From the NCBI GenBank assembly GCA_044227985.1, contig JBGAVT010000001.1, positions 1 to 64,000 of the forward strand: a stretch of DNA of 64,000 nucleotides, written 5' to 3'. The DNA is from CAZUNB01 sp044227985 (GTDB lineage Bacteria; Patescibacteriota; Saccharimonadia; Saccharimonadales; JAGPDM01). This document shows, one piece after another, positions 17,275-25,585 of this stretch (within the stretch, counting starts at the first letter, position 1; each line of letters opens with the position of its first letter). The translations under genes were made by a program, and so were the position numbers. The notes beneath the pieces are model-generated. The model did not search any database, was not told where the DNA came from, and saw only the letters and a program-made list of their open reading frames with translations.

Positions 17275-17811
17275 TTATCTCAAAAAAGGATAATTTTTTA
17301 CAAGTTTAGTTTGTGACCACCACTTTCCTATGCCAAGCTGTTGCTGATCGTTCACCAAAAGAAGTCCTACTAATGCGAAGATATAAACAATATGTTCATC
17401 TATAATTGGGTTATTTTCAGGTAGTAACGTCGATGACCACATCATAAGCATCAGTAATACACCACTGATTGTGGCAATTCTCATACCAATTCCAAGCAGC
17501 AGGGCAATCCCAAGTCCAAGTAGTGCAGCCATAAAAAGTAGATCGATAAACCAATTACCTGCCAAAGACTGATAGAATTCAGCCAACGGACCATCAGTAG
17601 CAAACTTGAGAAATCCTTCTGTTGCAGAGCCCCCTGCGATTACTGACTTCTCGCATGCAACTGCCACTACCCCAGCTTCATCTCGGCAGGTCGAAAATCC
17701 AAGGCCAAAATACTTATCAAGAAATGCCCACATAAATATAAAACCAAGTGACAGTCGAACCAAAGCCCAAGCATAATTTGCTTTTAGATTACCTTTTATC
17801 TTTTTTTTCAT
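17275..17811 (-). CDS. DoxX/DoxD-like quinone-linked membrane protein
   Basis: 178 aa, four membrane helices (WALVRLSLGFIFMWAFLDK first; LLFMAALLGLGIALLLGIG third; a last one ending LLLVNDQQQ). The outer loop after TM1 has two Cys (STCRDEAG, VACEKS). This is the DoxX/DoxD family, whose members include the membrane subunit of thiosulfate:quinone oxidoreductase. A CRP-type operator and predicted promoter lie just upstream, so it likely starts a doxX-dehydrogenase-ndh transcript. Confidence 0.8.
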   Translation of the reverse strand: MKKKIKGNLKANYAWALVRLSLGFIFMWAFLDKYFGLGFSTCRDEAGVVAVACEKSVIAGGSATEGFLKFATDGPLAEFYQSLAGNWFIDLLFMAALLGLGIALLLGIGMRIATISGVLLMLMMWSSTLLPENNPIIDEHIVYIFALVGLLLVNDQQQLGIGKWWSQTKLVKNYPFLR

Positions 17812-17843
17812 ATAATTTTTTCCTATTTAACTTGCTAATGCTA

Positions 17844-17886
17844 ATCGTAGCATAATCACACGATGAAAACTGTGACTTTAATCACG
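17844..17886 (-). promoter_or_regulatory. CRP-type operator and class II promoter upstream of doxX
   Basis: TGTGACTTTAATCACG (17871-17886) matches TGTGA-N6-TCACA at 9 of 10 positions. On the minus strand TACGAT (17849-17844) is a TANNNT -10 box with a start near 17837, which puts the operator centre at exactly -41.5. There is no recognisable -35, as expected of class II activated promoters. An adjacent TCACA (17856-17860) adds a second half-site. Confidence 0.7.
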
Positions 17887-18534
17887 CTTATTTAATTCGA
17901 TTTCTAGTTTATCTTTACTGTAAATATATACGTGATTTTTTTTGATCTCTACCAAGCCTTTATCTTGTAATTCATGAATAATACGACTGGTGGTTTCACG
18001 GCTTAGGCCAGCACGAGCTGCTAATTCTGTTATTGTTAACTCCAAATGCACCCCACCATTGTTTTGGCTGATCCCAAAACGAGCAAGCTGTATTAATAAC
18101 TCTTGTAGTAGGCGAGTTTTTCCACTTCCGCCCATAAGTTGGCACATTCTTTCCAGTACCCCATCAGTTCCACGCAATAATCTGCTGATGATGTCTAGTA
18201 ATACTTCATTATCTGATTGTAAGAATTCAAGCACTTCTTCACTATCAGAGATCTTAAGCTGAACGTCACCAACTGCCTGGTAGCAGTATTTATTTGTGGT
18301 TTGGTTAAATAGATATGATAACGAAAAATAGCTGCCAGGTTTAAAAACATTTGTAACTATTTCACTACCTGACAATGAGATATCGAATTGTCTGACATTG
18401 CCAGCTTTAATAAAATATATAAATTTAGGCTGTTCGTAGGGCTGTATAATACACTGGCGATTGCTGAAACAAATGGATTTTTTATTGTTAAAAAAAGTAC
18501 TAATCTTATCCTGCGCACTCAATAACTGGCTCAT
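17878..18534 (-). CDS. Crp/Fnr family transcriptional regulator
   Basis: 218 aa. N-terminal cyclic-nucleotide-binding-like beta roll (about 15-120) whose phosphate-binding cassette is not clearly conserved, a dimer helix (VLLDIISRLLRGTDGVLERM), then a winged helix with recognition helix SRETTSRII. The R-E-x-x-x-R pattern is that of E. coli CRP reading TGTGA, not the E-x-x-S-R of FNR. No N-terminal Cys cluster, so it is not an oxygen-sensing FNR. It may bind the operator at 17871-17886, which lies across its own stop codon. Ligand unknown. Confidence 0.88.
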   Translation of the reverse strand: MSQLLSAQDKISTFFNNKKSICFSNRQCIIQPYEQPKFIYFIKAGNVRQFDISLSGSEIVTNVFKPGSYFSLSYLFNQTTNKYCYQAVGDVQLKISDSEEVLEFLQSDNEVLLDIISRLLRGTDGVLERMCQLMGGSGKTRLLQELLIQLARFGISQNNGGVHLELTITELAARAGLSRETTSRIIHELQDKGLVEIKKNHVYIYSKDKLEIELNKRD

Positions 18535-18575
18535 ACTAACTCAAGTATACTGCTTTCTCCTAGTTAGCAAAAGTT

Positions 18576-19895
18576 CTAACCGAAACGGAATTTTTCGATG
18601 TGTATAAGCTGTGAGCTCACACCAAACTCAATCAATTCTATTTTAAGTTTATCGATCATATCAACTGGACCACAAAGCCAAACCTCTCGCATCTTTAAAT
18701 CAGCAACATATGTTTTTAATAAATCACCAGAAATATATTCCCCCTTCTGGACTCCCTTCGGTCGGCTAAGAACTGGTAAGATCTTAGCGTTCGTGTTTTT
18801 TAGCTCATCAAGCAGGACTAAATCTTCATCTGTTTGAGCACCGTAGACTAAGATATCATCGATGGTGCTCCATTCCTGTAGCATGGCATTGATCGGTGTA
18901 ATACCTATACCTCCTGCGATGAATAACCTTTTCTTGCTGCTACATGGTTTTTCGAATATACCATATGGACCCTGAATCATTACTCTTGTGCCAGTTTTGA
19001 CCGATTGAATCCGCACTGAACCGTTGCCAATGTTTTTCACAGTGATACGTAGATGTTTATCGCCTGGAGCGCTTGAAATGGTAAATGGATGTGGCTGCCA
19101 CCATAGTCCTGGTTCAAAAAAGCGCCACATTGCGAACTGTCCAGCATCATACTTGAAGCTATCTAGATTATCCCCAGCGATATATATAGAACTAACGTTC
19201 CCATTCTCTTTTTCTATTTTATCGACGCGAAAATTATACTTTCTATATAGAACTGCCGGGATAATATATCGGAACAAAATGATACCCCCAAGAGCAACAA
19301 TATAAAGACCAATCCAGGCAAATTTGAAGATCGCGAAACGACCAAGAGCATTACCTGCTTGAACCTGATGAAAAACCGGTAATAGAATTGAAAGGTACGC
19401 CAAGAAATGAATCCCATGCCACAACTCATACGGCAGTTTTTTTCGGACCATGACGATACTAGTAATTATTACTACCAAAAATGATACCCAAGCCACACCT
19501 GCCAATAAGTAATATACCTCGGAAGTGACTAGTGAAAGATACTGTGAAACGAAATTAGTTATTGGACTATCAGCTCGAAGAAGATATCCGAAGACCATCA
19601 AAACAATGTGGGCGAAGATGAAGAAGAATGCAACTTTGCCATTCGCGGCATGAGCACTAGACAATCTGTCCAAACCAAATTTGCTCTCAATGAATTTACC
19701 ACTACCAATTAAAAATAGTTGCGTTAATAGTAGGTAGCTAGCTGTGAATCCACTAAGCGCTGCTAGGGAAATCAATACTTCAGATAGTTGACTTCCACTG
19801 AAGCGGAACGAATATGTCGCCATCCAGAAGCCAGTAATTACGAGCAAGCTGCAAAGCCACAGCCCATACAGTATGTTTCTTGATATTTTATTCAT
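18576..19895 (-). CDS. Ferric reductase-like transmembrane flavoprotein (FNR-type C-domain)
   Basis: 439 aa. N-terminal half has about six helices with paired His in HAANGKVAFFFIFAH and LWHGIHFLAYLSILLPVFH, suitable for two hemes. C-terminal half is a ferredoxin reductase fold: FAD site HPFTISSAP and NAD(P) site LFIAGGIGITPI. It should move electrons from NAD(P)H through FAD and heme across the membrane. The ribosome site GAGG precedes the ATG. It lies upstream of crp and back to back with a cytochrome b5 gene, a plausible electron acceptor. Confidence 0.87.
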   Translation of the reverse strand: MNKISRNILYGLWLCSLLVITGFWMATYSFRFSGSQLSEVLISLAALSGFTASYLLLTQLFLIGSGKFIESKFGLDRLSSAHAANGKVAFFFIFAHIVLMVFGYLLRADSPITNFVSQYLSLVTSEVYYLLAGVAWVSFLVVIITSIVMVRKKLPYELWHGIHFLAYLSILLPVFHQVQAGNALGRFAIFKFAWIGLYIVALGGIILFRYIIPAVLYRKYNFRVDKIEKENGNVSSIYIAGDNLDSFKYDAGQFAMWRFFEPGLWWQPHPFTISSAPGDKHLRITVKNIGNGSVRIQSVKTGTRVMIQGPYGIFEKPCSSKKRLFIAGGIGITPINAMLQEWSTIDDILVYGAQTDEDLVLLDELKNTNAKILPVLSRPKGVQKGEYISGDLLKTYVADLKMREVWLCGPVDMIDKLKIELIEFGVSSQLIHIEKFRFG

Positions 19896-19929
19896 CGAAA
19901 GTATCCTCGCTATTATTTGTTAATGAATC

Positions 19930-19935
19930 TATACT
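19930..19935 (+). promoter_or_regulatory. -10 box giving a leaderless cytochrome b5 mRNA
   Basis: TATACT ends 6 nt before the ATG at 19942, so the predicted start of transcription is the A of ATG. There is no Shine-Dalgarno. Confidence 0.6.
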
Positions 19936-19941
19936 TACTAA

Positions 19942-20349
19942 ATGCGAAAAACTTATATCGTTGGATTAGTTTTTGTACTTACAATAGCAGTCAGCGGAAC
20001 TGCATTCTATCTAGGAAGCCAAAGCTCACCTAACACTCAGACTACAACCAATCAATCACCGAAACAATCATCGAATAAAACTGGAAATAGTCCAACTGAC
20101 ACTAATAAGACTATATCACTTAGTGAAATTAAAAATCATGACAACCAAGATGATTGCTGGATGGCTATAAATGGAATTGTTTATAATCCAACTGATTACA
20201 TAAACCAACATCCTGGTGGTAATGACATACTAGAGGGTTGTGGCGTCGATGCAACTAAACTTTTCAAAAATCGCTCAGGCGAAGGTCCACACTCATCATT
20301 TGCTAATGACTTACTCGCTGAGTATAAAATAGGTACTTTACAACAGTAA
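19942..20349 (+). CDS. Membrane-anchored cytochrome b5-like heme protein
   Basis: 135 aa. N-terminal helix (5-25), a Ser/Thr/Asn-rich linker (28-55), then a cytochrome b5 domain with HPGG (His90) and a second axial His in GPHSSF (about 117). The domain would face outside the membrane. Short extra Cys pair (DDCW, EGCG) may form a disulfide. Divergent from the ferric reductase-like gene, with which it may form an electron-transfer pair. Confidence 0.9.
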   Translation: MRKTYIVGLVFVLTIAVSGTAFYLGSQSSPNTQTTTNQSPKQSSNKTGNSPTDTNKTISLSEIKNHDNQDDCWMAINGIVYNPTDYINQHPGGNDILEGCGVDATKLFKNRSGEGPHSSFANDLLAEYKIGTLQQ

Positions 20350-20369
20350 AGAAGTATAAGACTACTATT

Positions 20370-20792
20370 CTAAAAATTATTACTGAATAAAAAATTTCGC
20401 CAATCTTCTACGTTCTGTTTAATTTTGGCACCAGTTTGAGCGACTCTACCTTTAGGCTCTTCTGTTGCTGTTTCCGGTTTCTGTTGGCTTCGTTTAGGAA
20501 TAATCAATACGTTTTCTCCAGGTTTTTTAAGATTCAAACTCTCTCTTGCCTCTTGTTCTAGATAGGTGTCAGTATTTAGATATGTAATCTCATAGCTAAG
20601 CTGCTCATTCTCGAGTGCTAATTGATCAATTTCTTGATTGAGCTCATCAACACGCTGCTGGAATGTATAGTTTTTCTGTACAGCTTGTATGGTATTCCAG
20701 CCAAGTAAAGCTGAAACGATAAATAGTAAAATAAAGCCGATACCTTGAGCCTGAAATCCCCGTGCAAATATATTTTTTAGTTTATCAATCAC
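20370..20792 (-). CDS. Septum formation initiator, FtsB/DivIC family
   Basis: 140 aa from a GTG start; TATGAT ends 6 nt upstream, predicting a leaderless mRNA. One membrane helix (about 18-38) followed by a coiled coil (QQRVDELNQEIDQLALENEQL) and the family ending of a short globular part (EARESLNLKKPGENVLI). Works in the divisome with FtsL and FtsQ. The tail is basic and low complexity. Convergent with the cytochrome b5 gene. Confidence 0.88.
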   Translation of the reverse strand: MIDKLKNIFARGFQAQGIGFILLFIVSALLGWNTIQAVQKNYTFQQRVDELNQEIDQLALENEQLSYEITYLNTDTYLEQEARESLNLKKPGENVLIIPKRSQQKPETATEEPKGRVAQTGAKIKQNVEDWRNFLFSNNF

Positions 20793-20878
20793 GACCCTAT
20801 CATACCTTTTTTTAGACTCAGAAAGAATTGATGAATGAATATTTTACGAAATAAACACTAGATAATTCACTTCTGGTA

Positions 20879-20906
20879 TCGACACATTAGAATAAGTATC
20901 TATACT
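20879..20906 (+). promoter_or_regulatory. Enolase promoter
   Basis: TCGACA (20879-20884), 16-nt spacer, TATACT (20901-20906). The start is predicted at about 20913, leaving a 5-nt leader before the ATG at 20918 and no Shine-Dalgarno. Confidence 0.6.
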
Positions 20907-20917
20907 AAACATCACTG

Positions 20918-22213
20918 ATGACAAATCACAAAATATCACAGATACATGCACGACAAATATTTGACTCTCGAGGTAACCCAACCGTCGAGGCAGAGTTAGT
21001 TACTGAGACTGGTTTTGGTGGACGTGCTGCTGTTCCAAGTGGCGCCAGCACCGGTAGCTTCGAAGCAATTGAGCGACGCGATGGCGGTAAATTATTTGGT
21101 GGTAAGTCAGTTCAAAGCGTAATTACAAGCATAAATGGCGAAATAACTGATGCTTTGATTGGAATAGAAGTTACGGACCAAAGGGCAATCGATAATGCCC
21201 TGATTAAACTCGATGGCACAAAAAACAAGTCAAGACTTGGCGCTAATGCTACACTCGCTGTTTCACTGGCAGCAGCCCATGCAGGTGCTGCCACAGACGG
21301 AAGAGCACTATTTGCATACCTCGCAGAAGTATCGGGCAACAAGACCGTTCGGATGCCCTTACCGATGGTTAATGTTCTTAATGGCGGAGTACATACAGTT
21401 AAGAGCAGCGATATCCAAGAATTTATGATTGTGCCGATTGGAGCCACAAGCTTTTCGGAAGCGCTTAGGATGTGTGCTGAAGTATTTCAAAGCTTGCGTA
21501 AAATCATCATCAAAAAGGGTAATAGCCCAACTGTTGGTGATGAAGGTGGGTTTGCTCTACCGAATGCTACGACTAAGCAGAATATTGAAATGATTGAACA
21601 AGCGTGCGCTAAAGCTGGCTATAACTTTGGTCTAGAGATTGCGCTGGCATTAGACGTCGCTGCTAGCGAATTATATGATCCAACTTCTAAAAAATATATT
21701 TTAGATTCGGAAAATAAACGATTCACTAGTGAAGAAATGATTGATTGGTTACAAGAGCTCGTTCGTACGTATCCAATTATCTCGATTGAGGACGGGCTAA
21801 ATGAGTCAGATTGGCAAGGGTGGAAGGAACTTCAATTGCAACTTGGTGATGTTTGCCAAATAGTTGGTGATGATATATTCGTTACTAATCCAGAGCTTTT
21901 ACAGCGAGGAATTGACAGTGGTTGCGCTAACTCAATCCTGATTAAACCAAACCAAATCGGTACGCTAACCGAAACAATTGACGCCGTAAAATTAGCTCAA
22001 GCCAATGACTGGAGGGCAATTATCTCTCATAGGAGCGGGGAGACAGAAGACACTACTATTGCTCACCTAGCGGTTGGTTTAAATACTGGACAGATCAAGG
22101 CTGGTTCAATGTCGAGAACTGATCGAACCGCAAAATATAATGAGTTACTTAGAATTGAAGAAATGCTTTCGCCGTATGCAGAATTTGCTGGAGCAAAGGC
22201 CATTGTTCGTTAA
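20918..22213 (+). CDS. eno: Enolase
   Basis: 431 aa, full length. Substrate loop GASTGSFEA, GDEGGFALP, Mg2+ ligands in ALDVAASEL, ISIEDGL and VGDDIFVTNP, catalytic Lys in LIKPNQIGT, and SHRSGETEDTTIAHL. Converts 2-phosphoglycerate to PEP in glycolysis. It ends 3 nt from the convergent PEP carboxylase gene, so enzymes making and using PEP are neighbours. Confidence 0.98.
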   Translation: MTNHKISQIHARQIFDSRGNPTVEAELVTETGFGGRAAVPSGASTGSFEAIERRDGGKLFGGKSVQSVITSINGEITDALIGIEVTDQRAIDNALIKLDGTKNKSRLGANATLAVSLAAAHAGAATDGRALFAYLAEVSGNKTVRMPLPMVNVLNGGVHTVKSSDIQEFMIVPIGATSFSEALRMCAEVFQSLRKIIIKKGNSPTVGDEGGFALPNATTKQNIEMIEQACAKAGYNFGLEIALALDVAASELYDPTSKKYILDSENKRFTSEEMIDWLQELVRTYPIISIEDGLNESDWQGWKELQLQLGDVCQIVGDDIFVTNPELLQRGIDSGCANSILIKPNQIGTLTETIDAVKLAQANDWRAIISHRSGETEDTTIAHLAVGLNTGQIKAGSMSRTDRTAKYNELLRIEEMLSPYAEFAGAKAIVR

Positions 22214-22216
22214 TCG

Positions 22217-23731
22217 TTATCCGAGAGATTTTCTAATACCTGCAGCCCGCAGGATGTCACCATTGGTATCAGTATTTTCTTCAGAAGTAATTCCATAGTA
22301 AATATTAGAGCTAAGATTCTTATGAATCATATGGCTTGTTTTATCCGGACCAACTTCAATACCAAGGATTTTTTCAGCTAAAGCAATGTCGTTTTTAATC
22401 AGCTTCCAGTCAGAGTTCTGAGAAATTAAAAGTTCTAAATTATCACGATTTAAATAATGTCCGGCATGGATAATATCACGACGAAGGTTCTTGTAAATAT
22501 CATCTATCAGCTCAAGCATTCCATCCTTTTCTGCCTGTTGTAGGGCTCGGCCAAGTCCAATAAATTCGGGTGGCATCCCAATGCTGTATAACGAACCTGT
22601 GAACTTTATTGCTCGGGGCAACGTAACTTTACCCATGCCACGGAAATAACCGCTGAGACCAACGTGCTGGACGCGCTCGCGATGGCTTGGAATCTTGGAA
22701 GCAATTTTGTTGATCAATGGTGCAATTGATTCGACACTGGCTTGATAGAATTTTTTGGCTTTAGCATTAAAAGCTTTTATTCGTTTAGCCTCCTCAAGAG
22801 TTATTCTGCGATAATCATCTTGTATTTTAGGAATCTCCTCGTTGAGTCGTTTGATGGCTGCAACTACTTGATCTTTGTGGTAATCATAACGGAAAGCACT
22901 CTGCACCGTCACCGAGCTCAAACCTTTATATTCCTCAAGCACGGCATCAATATTCTCAGGATTTATACCACCACGAAATGGCAGACTACCACCGCCAATC
23001 CATGGGTGAATGGCAATATCATGCTTTTCACCGAAGGCGTGATATGAAGAAATTGCTGACTTTACCGCTAGCATACACGGTAGCAAACCCGCATCCATAG
23101 CAGGGTCAGAGCGCGCAAGAAAAACACGCAGATACTCTGGCTTATGCTTAAACTCTTTTTGTAAGAAAGCTACATATTCTTCAAGAATACTATCAGCTTC
23201 CGCCATCGTACCAACCTCTTCGAATAATGGAATGATATTCAAGACATTAAAACTCGACTCAGCATCAAACATGTCGTTACTAGCTTTGATTATTTTACTG
23301 AATTTCTTCTGAAGATAGATTAATTGATCAGCTCGTTTTGTCATCGGTAGTATAACTTCGAAAAGTGGCTTTTCTGACATCTTCATTTGACGAGCTGCAT
23401 GCTCTGCAGAAATAAGGTTAATAAATGCACGTGGCAAACGATGCGATGGTTCTTCCCATATATTAGGGATTCGAAAGGTTAGAAATAATTCTTTTCCAAG
23501 AGGATGCTTTTTAAAATAATCATGATGTTCCTGAAACATACGATCTATGACTGCCTCATCAACGAACTTGCCTTCCCAATCCCACATATATTCGTGAACA
23601 CCAAGCTCAGAGAAACAACGATAACATTCTTCGATTTCTTCACTGGCTGATACAAACGGTGAATTACCAAAATATGGTGCCCGTGAATTGTCCGGATGCT
23701 GGGTTGCCATTGTTACAGGAATTTTTCGCAT
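22217..23731 (-). CDS. ppcA: Phosphoenolpyruvate carboxylase, archaeal type
   Basis: 504 aa. The N-terminal MATQHPDN (8-15) and IHPWIGGGSLPFRGG, with HREPVQ-type HRERVQHVGLSGY, are hallmarks of the short archaeal-type PEPC; the classic bacterial enzyme is about 900 aa. Carboxylates PEP to oxaloacetate, here likely for aspartate-family amino acids. TATAAT (23738-23743) ends 6 nt before the ATG, so the mRNA should be leaderless. This enzyme type is scattered among bacteria, which points to lateral transfer at some time. Confidence 0.95.
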   Translation of the reverse strand: MRKIPVTMATQHPDNSRAPYFGNSPFVSASEEIEECYRCFSELGVHEYMWDWEGKFVDEAVIDRMFQEHHDYFKKHPLGKELFLTFRIPNIWEEPSHRLPRAFINLISAEHAARQMKMSEKPLFEVILPMTKRADQLIYLQKKFSKIIKASNDMFDAESSFNVLNIIPLFEEVGTMAEADSILEEYVAFLQKEFKHKPEYLRVFLARSDPAMDAGLLPCMLAVKSAISSYHAFGEKHDIAIHPWIGGGSLPFRGGINPENIDAVLEEYKGLSSVTVQSAFRYDYHKDQVVAAIKRLNEEIPKIQDDYRRITLEEAKRIKAFNAKAKKFYQASVESIAPLINKIASKIPSHRERVQHVGLSGYFRGMGKVTLPRAIKFTGSLYSIGMPPEFIGLGRALQQAEKDGMLELIDDIYKNLRRDIIHAGHYLNRDNLELLISQNSDWKLIKNDIALAEKILGIEVGPDKTSHMIHKNLSSNIYYGITSEENTDTNGDILRAAGIRKSLG

Positions 23732-23857
23732 TACTTCATTATAATCGATTTTTGGAATATAACACTAAATACTAAAATTTCATCCACACAAGCTAATGCA
23801 AAAAAAATATTCGGACAAACGAGAACCAAATGGTAGGAAAATATACAATTCTAAAGC

Positions 23858-23933
23858 TGGTGGGGGTGGCTGGGTTCGAACCAGCGACCAATCAGTTATG
23901 AGCCGACTGCTCTAACCACTGAGCTACACCCCC
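23858..23933 (-). tRNA. tRNA with CAT anticodon (elongator Met, or Ile2 after lysidine)
   Basis: Acceptor GGGGGTG/CACCCCC fully paired, D arm GCTC/GAGC, anticodon loop CTCATAA, T arm GCTGG-TTCGAAC-CCAGC, A73 and encoded CCA. The paired first position excludes an initiator. The TTGGTCGCTGG segment resembles E. coli tRNA-Ile2, so a lysidine-modified Ile tRNA cannot be excluded. Confidence 0.92.
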
Positions 23934-24002
23934 GGAAATTAGCTTTTACAGTGAAAAACTTCTAATATTGTAACTGATTTCAGCAATCACTGCCAGATTG
24001 CA

Positions 24003-25580
24003 TTAAAGTAAATCGTCTTGTTTCTCACGGAGATACTTGGCCCAATCGTCAAACAAAGCTAAAATCGATTTAAATGGTAGTTCGACCAGAACATCGAGTA
24101 GAATAGTGAAAACGTTAAACCGGGCATACGAATCACTTAGCCACTGCCCTATTCTGACAAAAGGTGTATAGAAAATATCAAACAAAACATTAAGTACGCC
24201 AACTTTCTCTCGGACTACGGTATATTCTCTTGTCATGGCTGTAATGCGCATTCCAAAAAAACTGACTGTGCTAAAGAATAAAAAGAATAAAAGACCGCTA
24301 ACAATATTAAAGCCAAGTAGGAATAACCACATCGCTAACAAAAATATTGAGACAACAAACATGAACCCATACAAACTAGCGAATAGATAGTTACTTTTGT
24401 TCTCACGTGGCTTAATCTGTTTTTGAGATTCTGGAGCTACTTGAAGTGCTTGAGAGATTTGCTGAATTAATTCCGTCGTATTGCCTTTTTTCGGTTTTTT
24501 AATACCTGCTGAAATTAAAACCATAAATAGAGGCGGAAATAGAATATTGAGGATTAATGGCAGCCAGCCAATCTGGCCGTGAACAATCAGATCGTATGGA
24601 AGCTCTATGAGTAGCGCCAAGCTAAGTTTAGTTATAACGATGAAGATAATGGCCCGAACGATGGTACGGCGTGTGCGCGCTGAGATTCGACGGTATGCCA
24701 GACTTGCAGCATGAATTAACTGACTTTCCAAAATATTCCAATTGGTCAACGTGGCTGATGGTGAGACATCTTCTTGCATAACATCGAGCAGGAGACGATA
24801 TGGAGCCATTTTACGGCGTATAACTCTTGAGAGTGAGCGCTCAGTATTTCCACGAATTGACTGCTTAGCTGTGTCAGAAAAATCCAAATATCCTATAGAA
24901 GTTTTTTCGATAGTAGTCCGCCAATCTGGAAATACACTGTAGAACATATAATAACGGATACGTGCTGCATCAGATCGAAGCAACAACCTGTGAACTGAGC
25001 TAAATAACGCAAACTGAACTTGTTGCTTTGGTTGATCTTCATAGAATAAAGGATCAAGTCGCGGTAAGAATTGATGAAAGACATAATGAACGTAAGCCTC
25101 TTCGCGCGAACGATCAACCAACAGACGGTCTATCTCACTACTAGCAATCTCAATAATTTCATCTTCTACGCCCGATGAAAGCGACGATTGCGCATGGATT
25201 CCGTCAAGCAGTTTTTGGTAATCGAAAAGAAGCGAGTCAATAATCTGTAAAGTTTCTTGGCTAACATGATCGTTGTCTATATAGCGAGTCTTGACTAGCT
25301 CTGAAATTAGGCTTTGTCCGATATCTTTGGTATTACCAAGCAAACGCCAATTGCGAACTAAAAATCGTTCGATAGCGTTTCGCAAGAATAAATGCTGCTC
25401 ACGGTATTGCACGGCATTACGGAATCGCTCATAAAATTCATAAGCACGTTGGTTGTTTTCGGTAATATGTACGAGTTCGCCACGATTAATCGCTGTGGAA
25501 GGTTTATCTTCGAGGTCATGAATCAATCTACGTGACGGCTCGTTTAGCTGGATTAGACCAACACTCACTTCTTCTGACAT
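24003..25580 (-). CDS. Membrane protein, unknown function
   Basis: 525 aa, unrecognised. The first 300 residues are soluble, helical and charged (many Arg/Glu pairs such as RTRRTIVRA just before the membrane part). Four helices follow at about 305-330, 337-360, 395-420 and 425-445, then a short cytoplasmic tail. TATTAT lies 7 nt before the ATG. The dus gene ends 5 nt upstream, so the two could also be co-transcribed. Confidence 0.75.
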   Translation of the reverse strand: MSEEVSVGLIQLNEPSRRLIHDLEDKPSTAINRGELVHITENNQRAYEFYERFRNAVQYREQHLFLRNAIERFLVRNWRLLGNTKDIGQSLISELVKTRYIDNDHVSQETLQIIDSLLFDYQKLLDGIHAQSSLSSGVEDEIIEIASSEIDRLLVDRSREEAYVHYVFHQFLPRLDPLFYEDQPKQQVQFALFSSVHRLLLRSDAARIRYYMFYSVFPDWRTTIEKTSIGYLDFSDTAKQSIRGNTERSLSRVIRRKMAPYRLLLDVMQEDVSPSATLTNWNILESQLIHAASLAYRRISARTRRTIVRAIIFIVITKLSLALLIELPYDLIVHGQIGWLPLILNILFPPLFMVLISAGIKKPKKGNTTELIQQISQALQVAPESQKQIKPRENKSNYLFASLYGFMFVVSIFLLAMWLFLLGFNIVSGLLFFLFFSTVSFFGMRITAMTREYTVVREKVGVLNVLFDIFYTPFVRIGQWLSDSYARFNVFTILLDVLVELPFKSILALFDDWAKYLREKQDDLL

Positions 25581-25585
25581 GTAAC

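Noticed and set aside
23858..23933. Initiator tRNA
   Set aside because: The first acceptor pair is a standard G-C, so this CAU tRNA is an elongator Met or Ile2 type.
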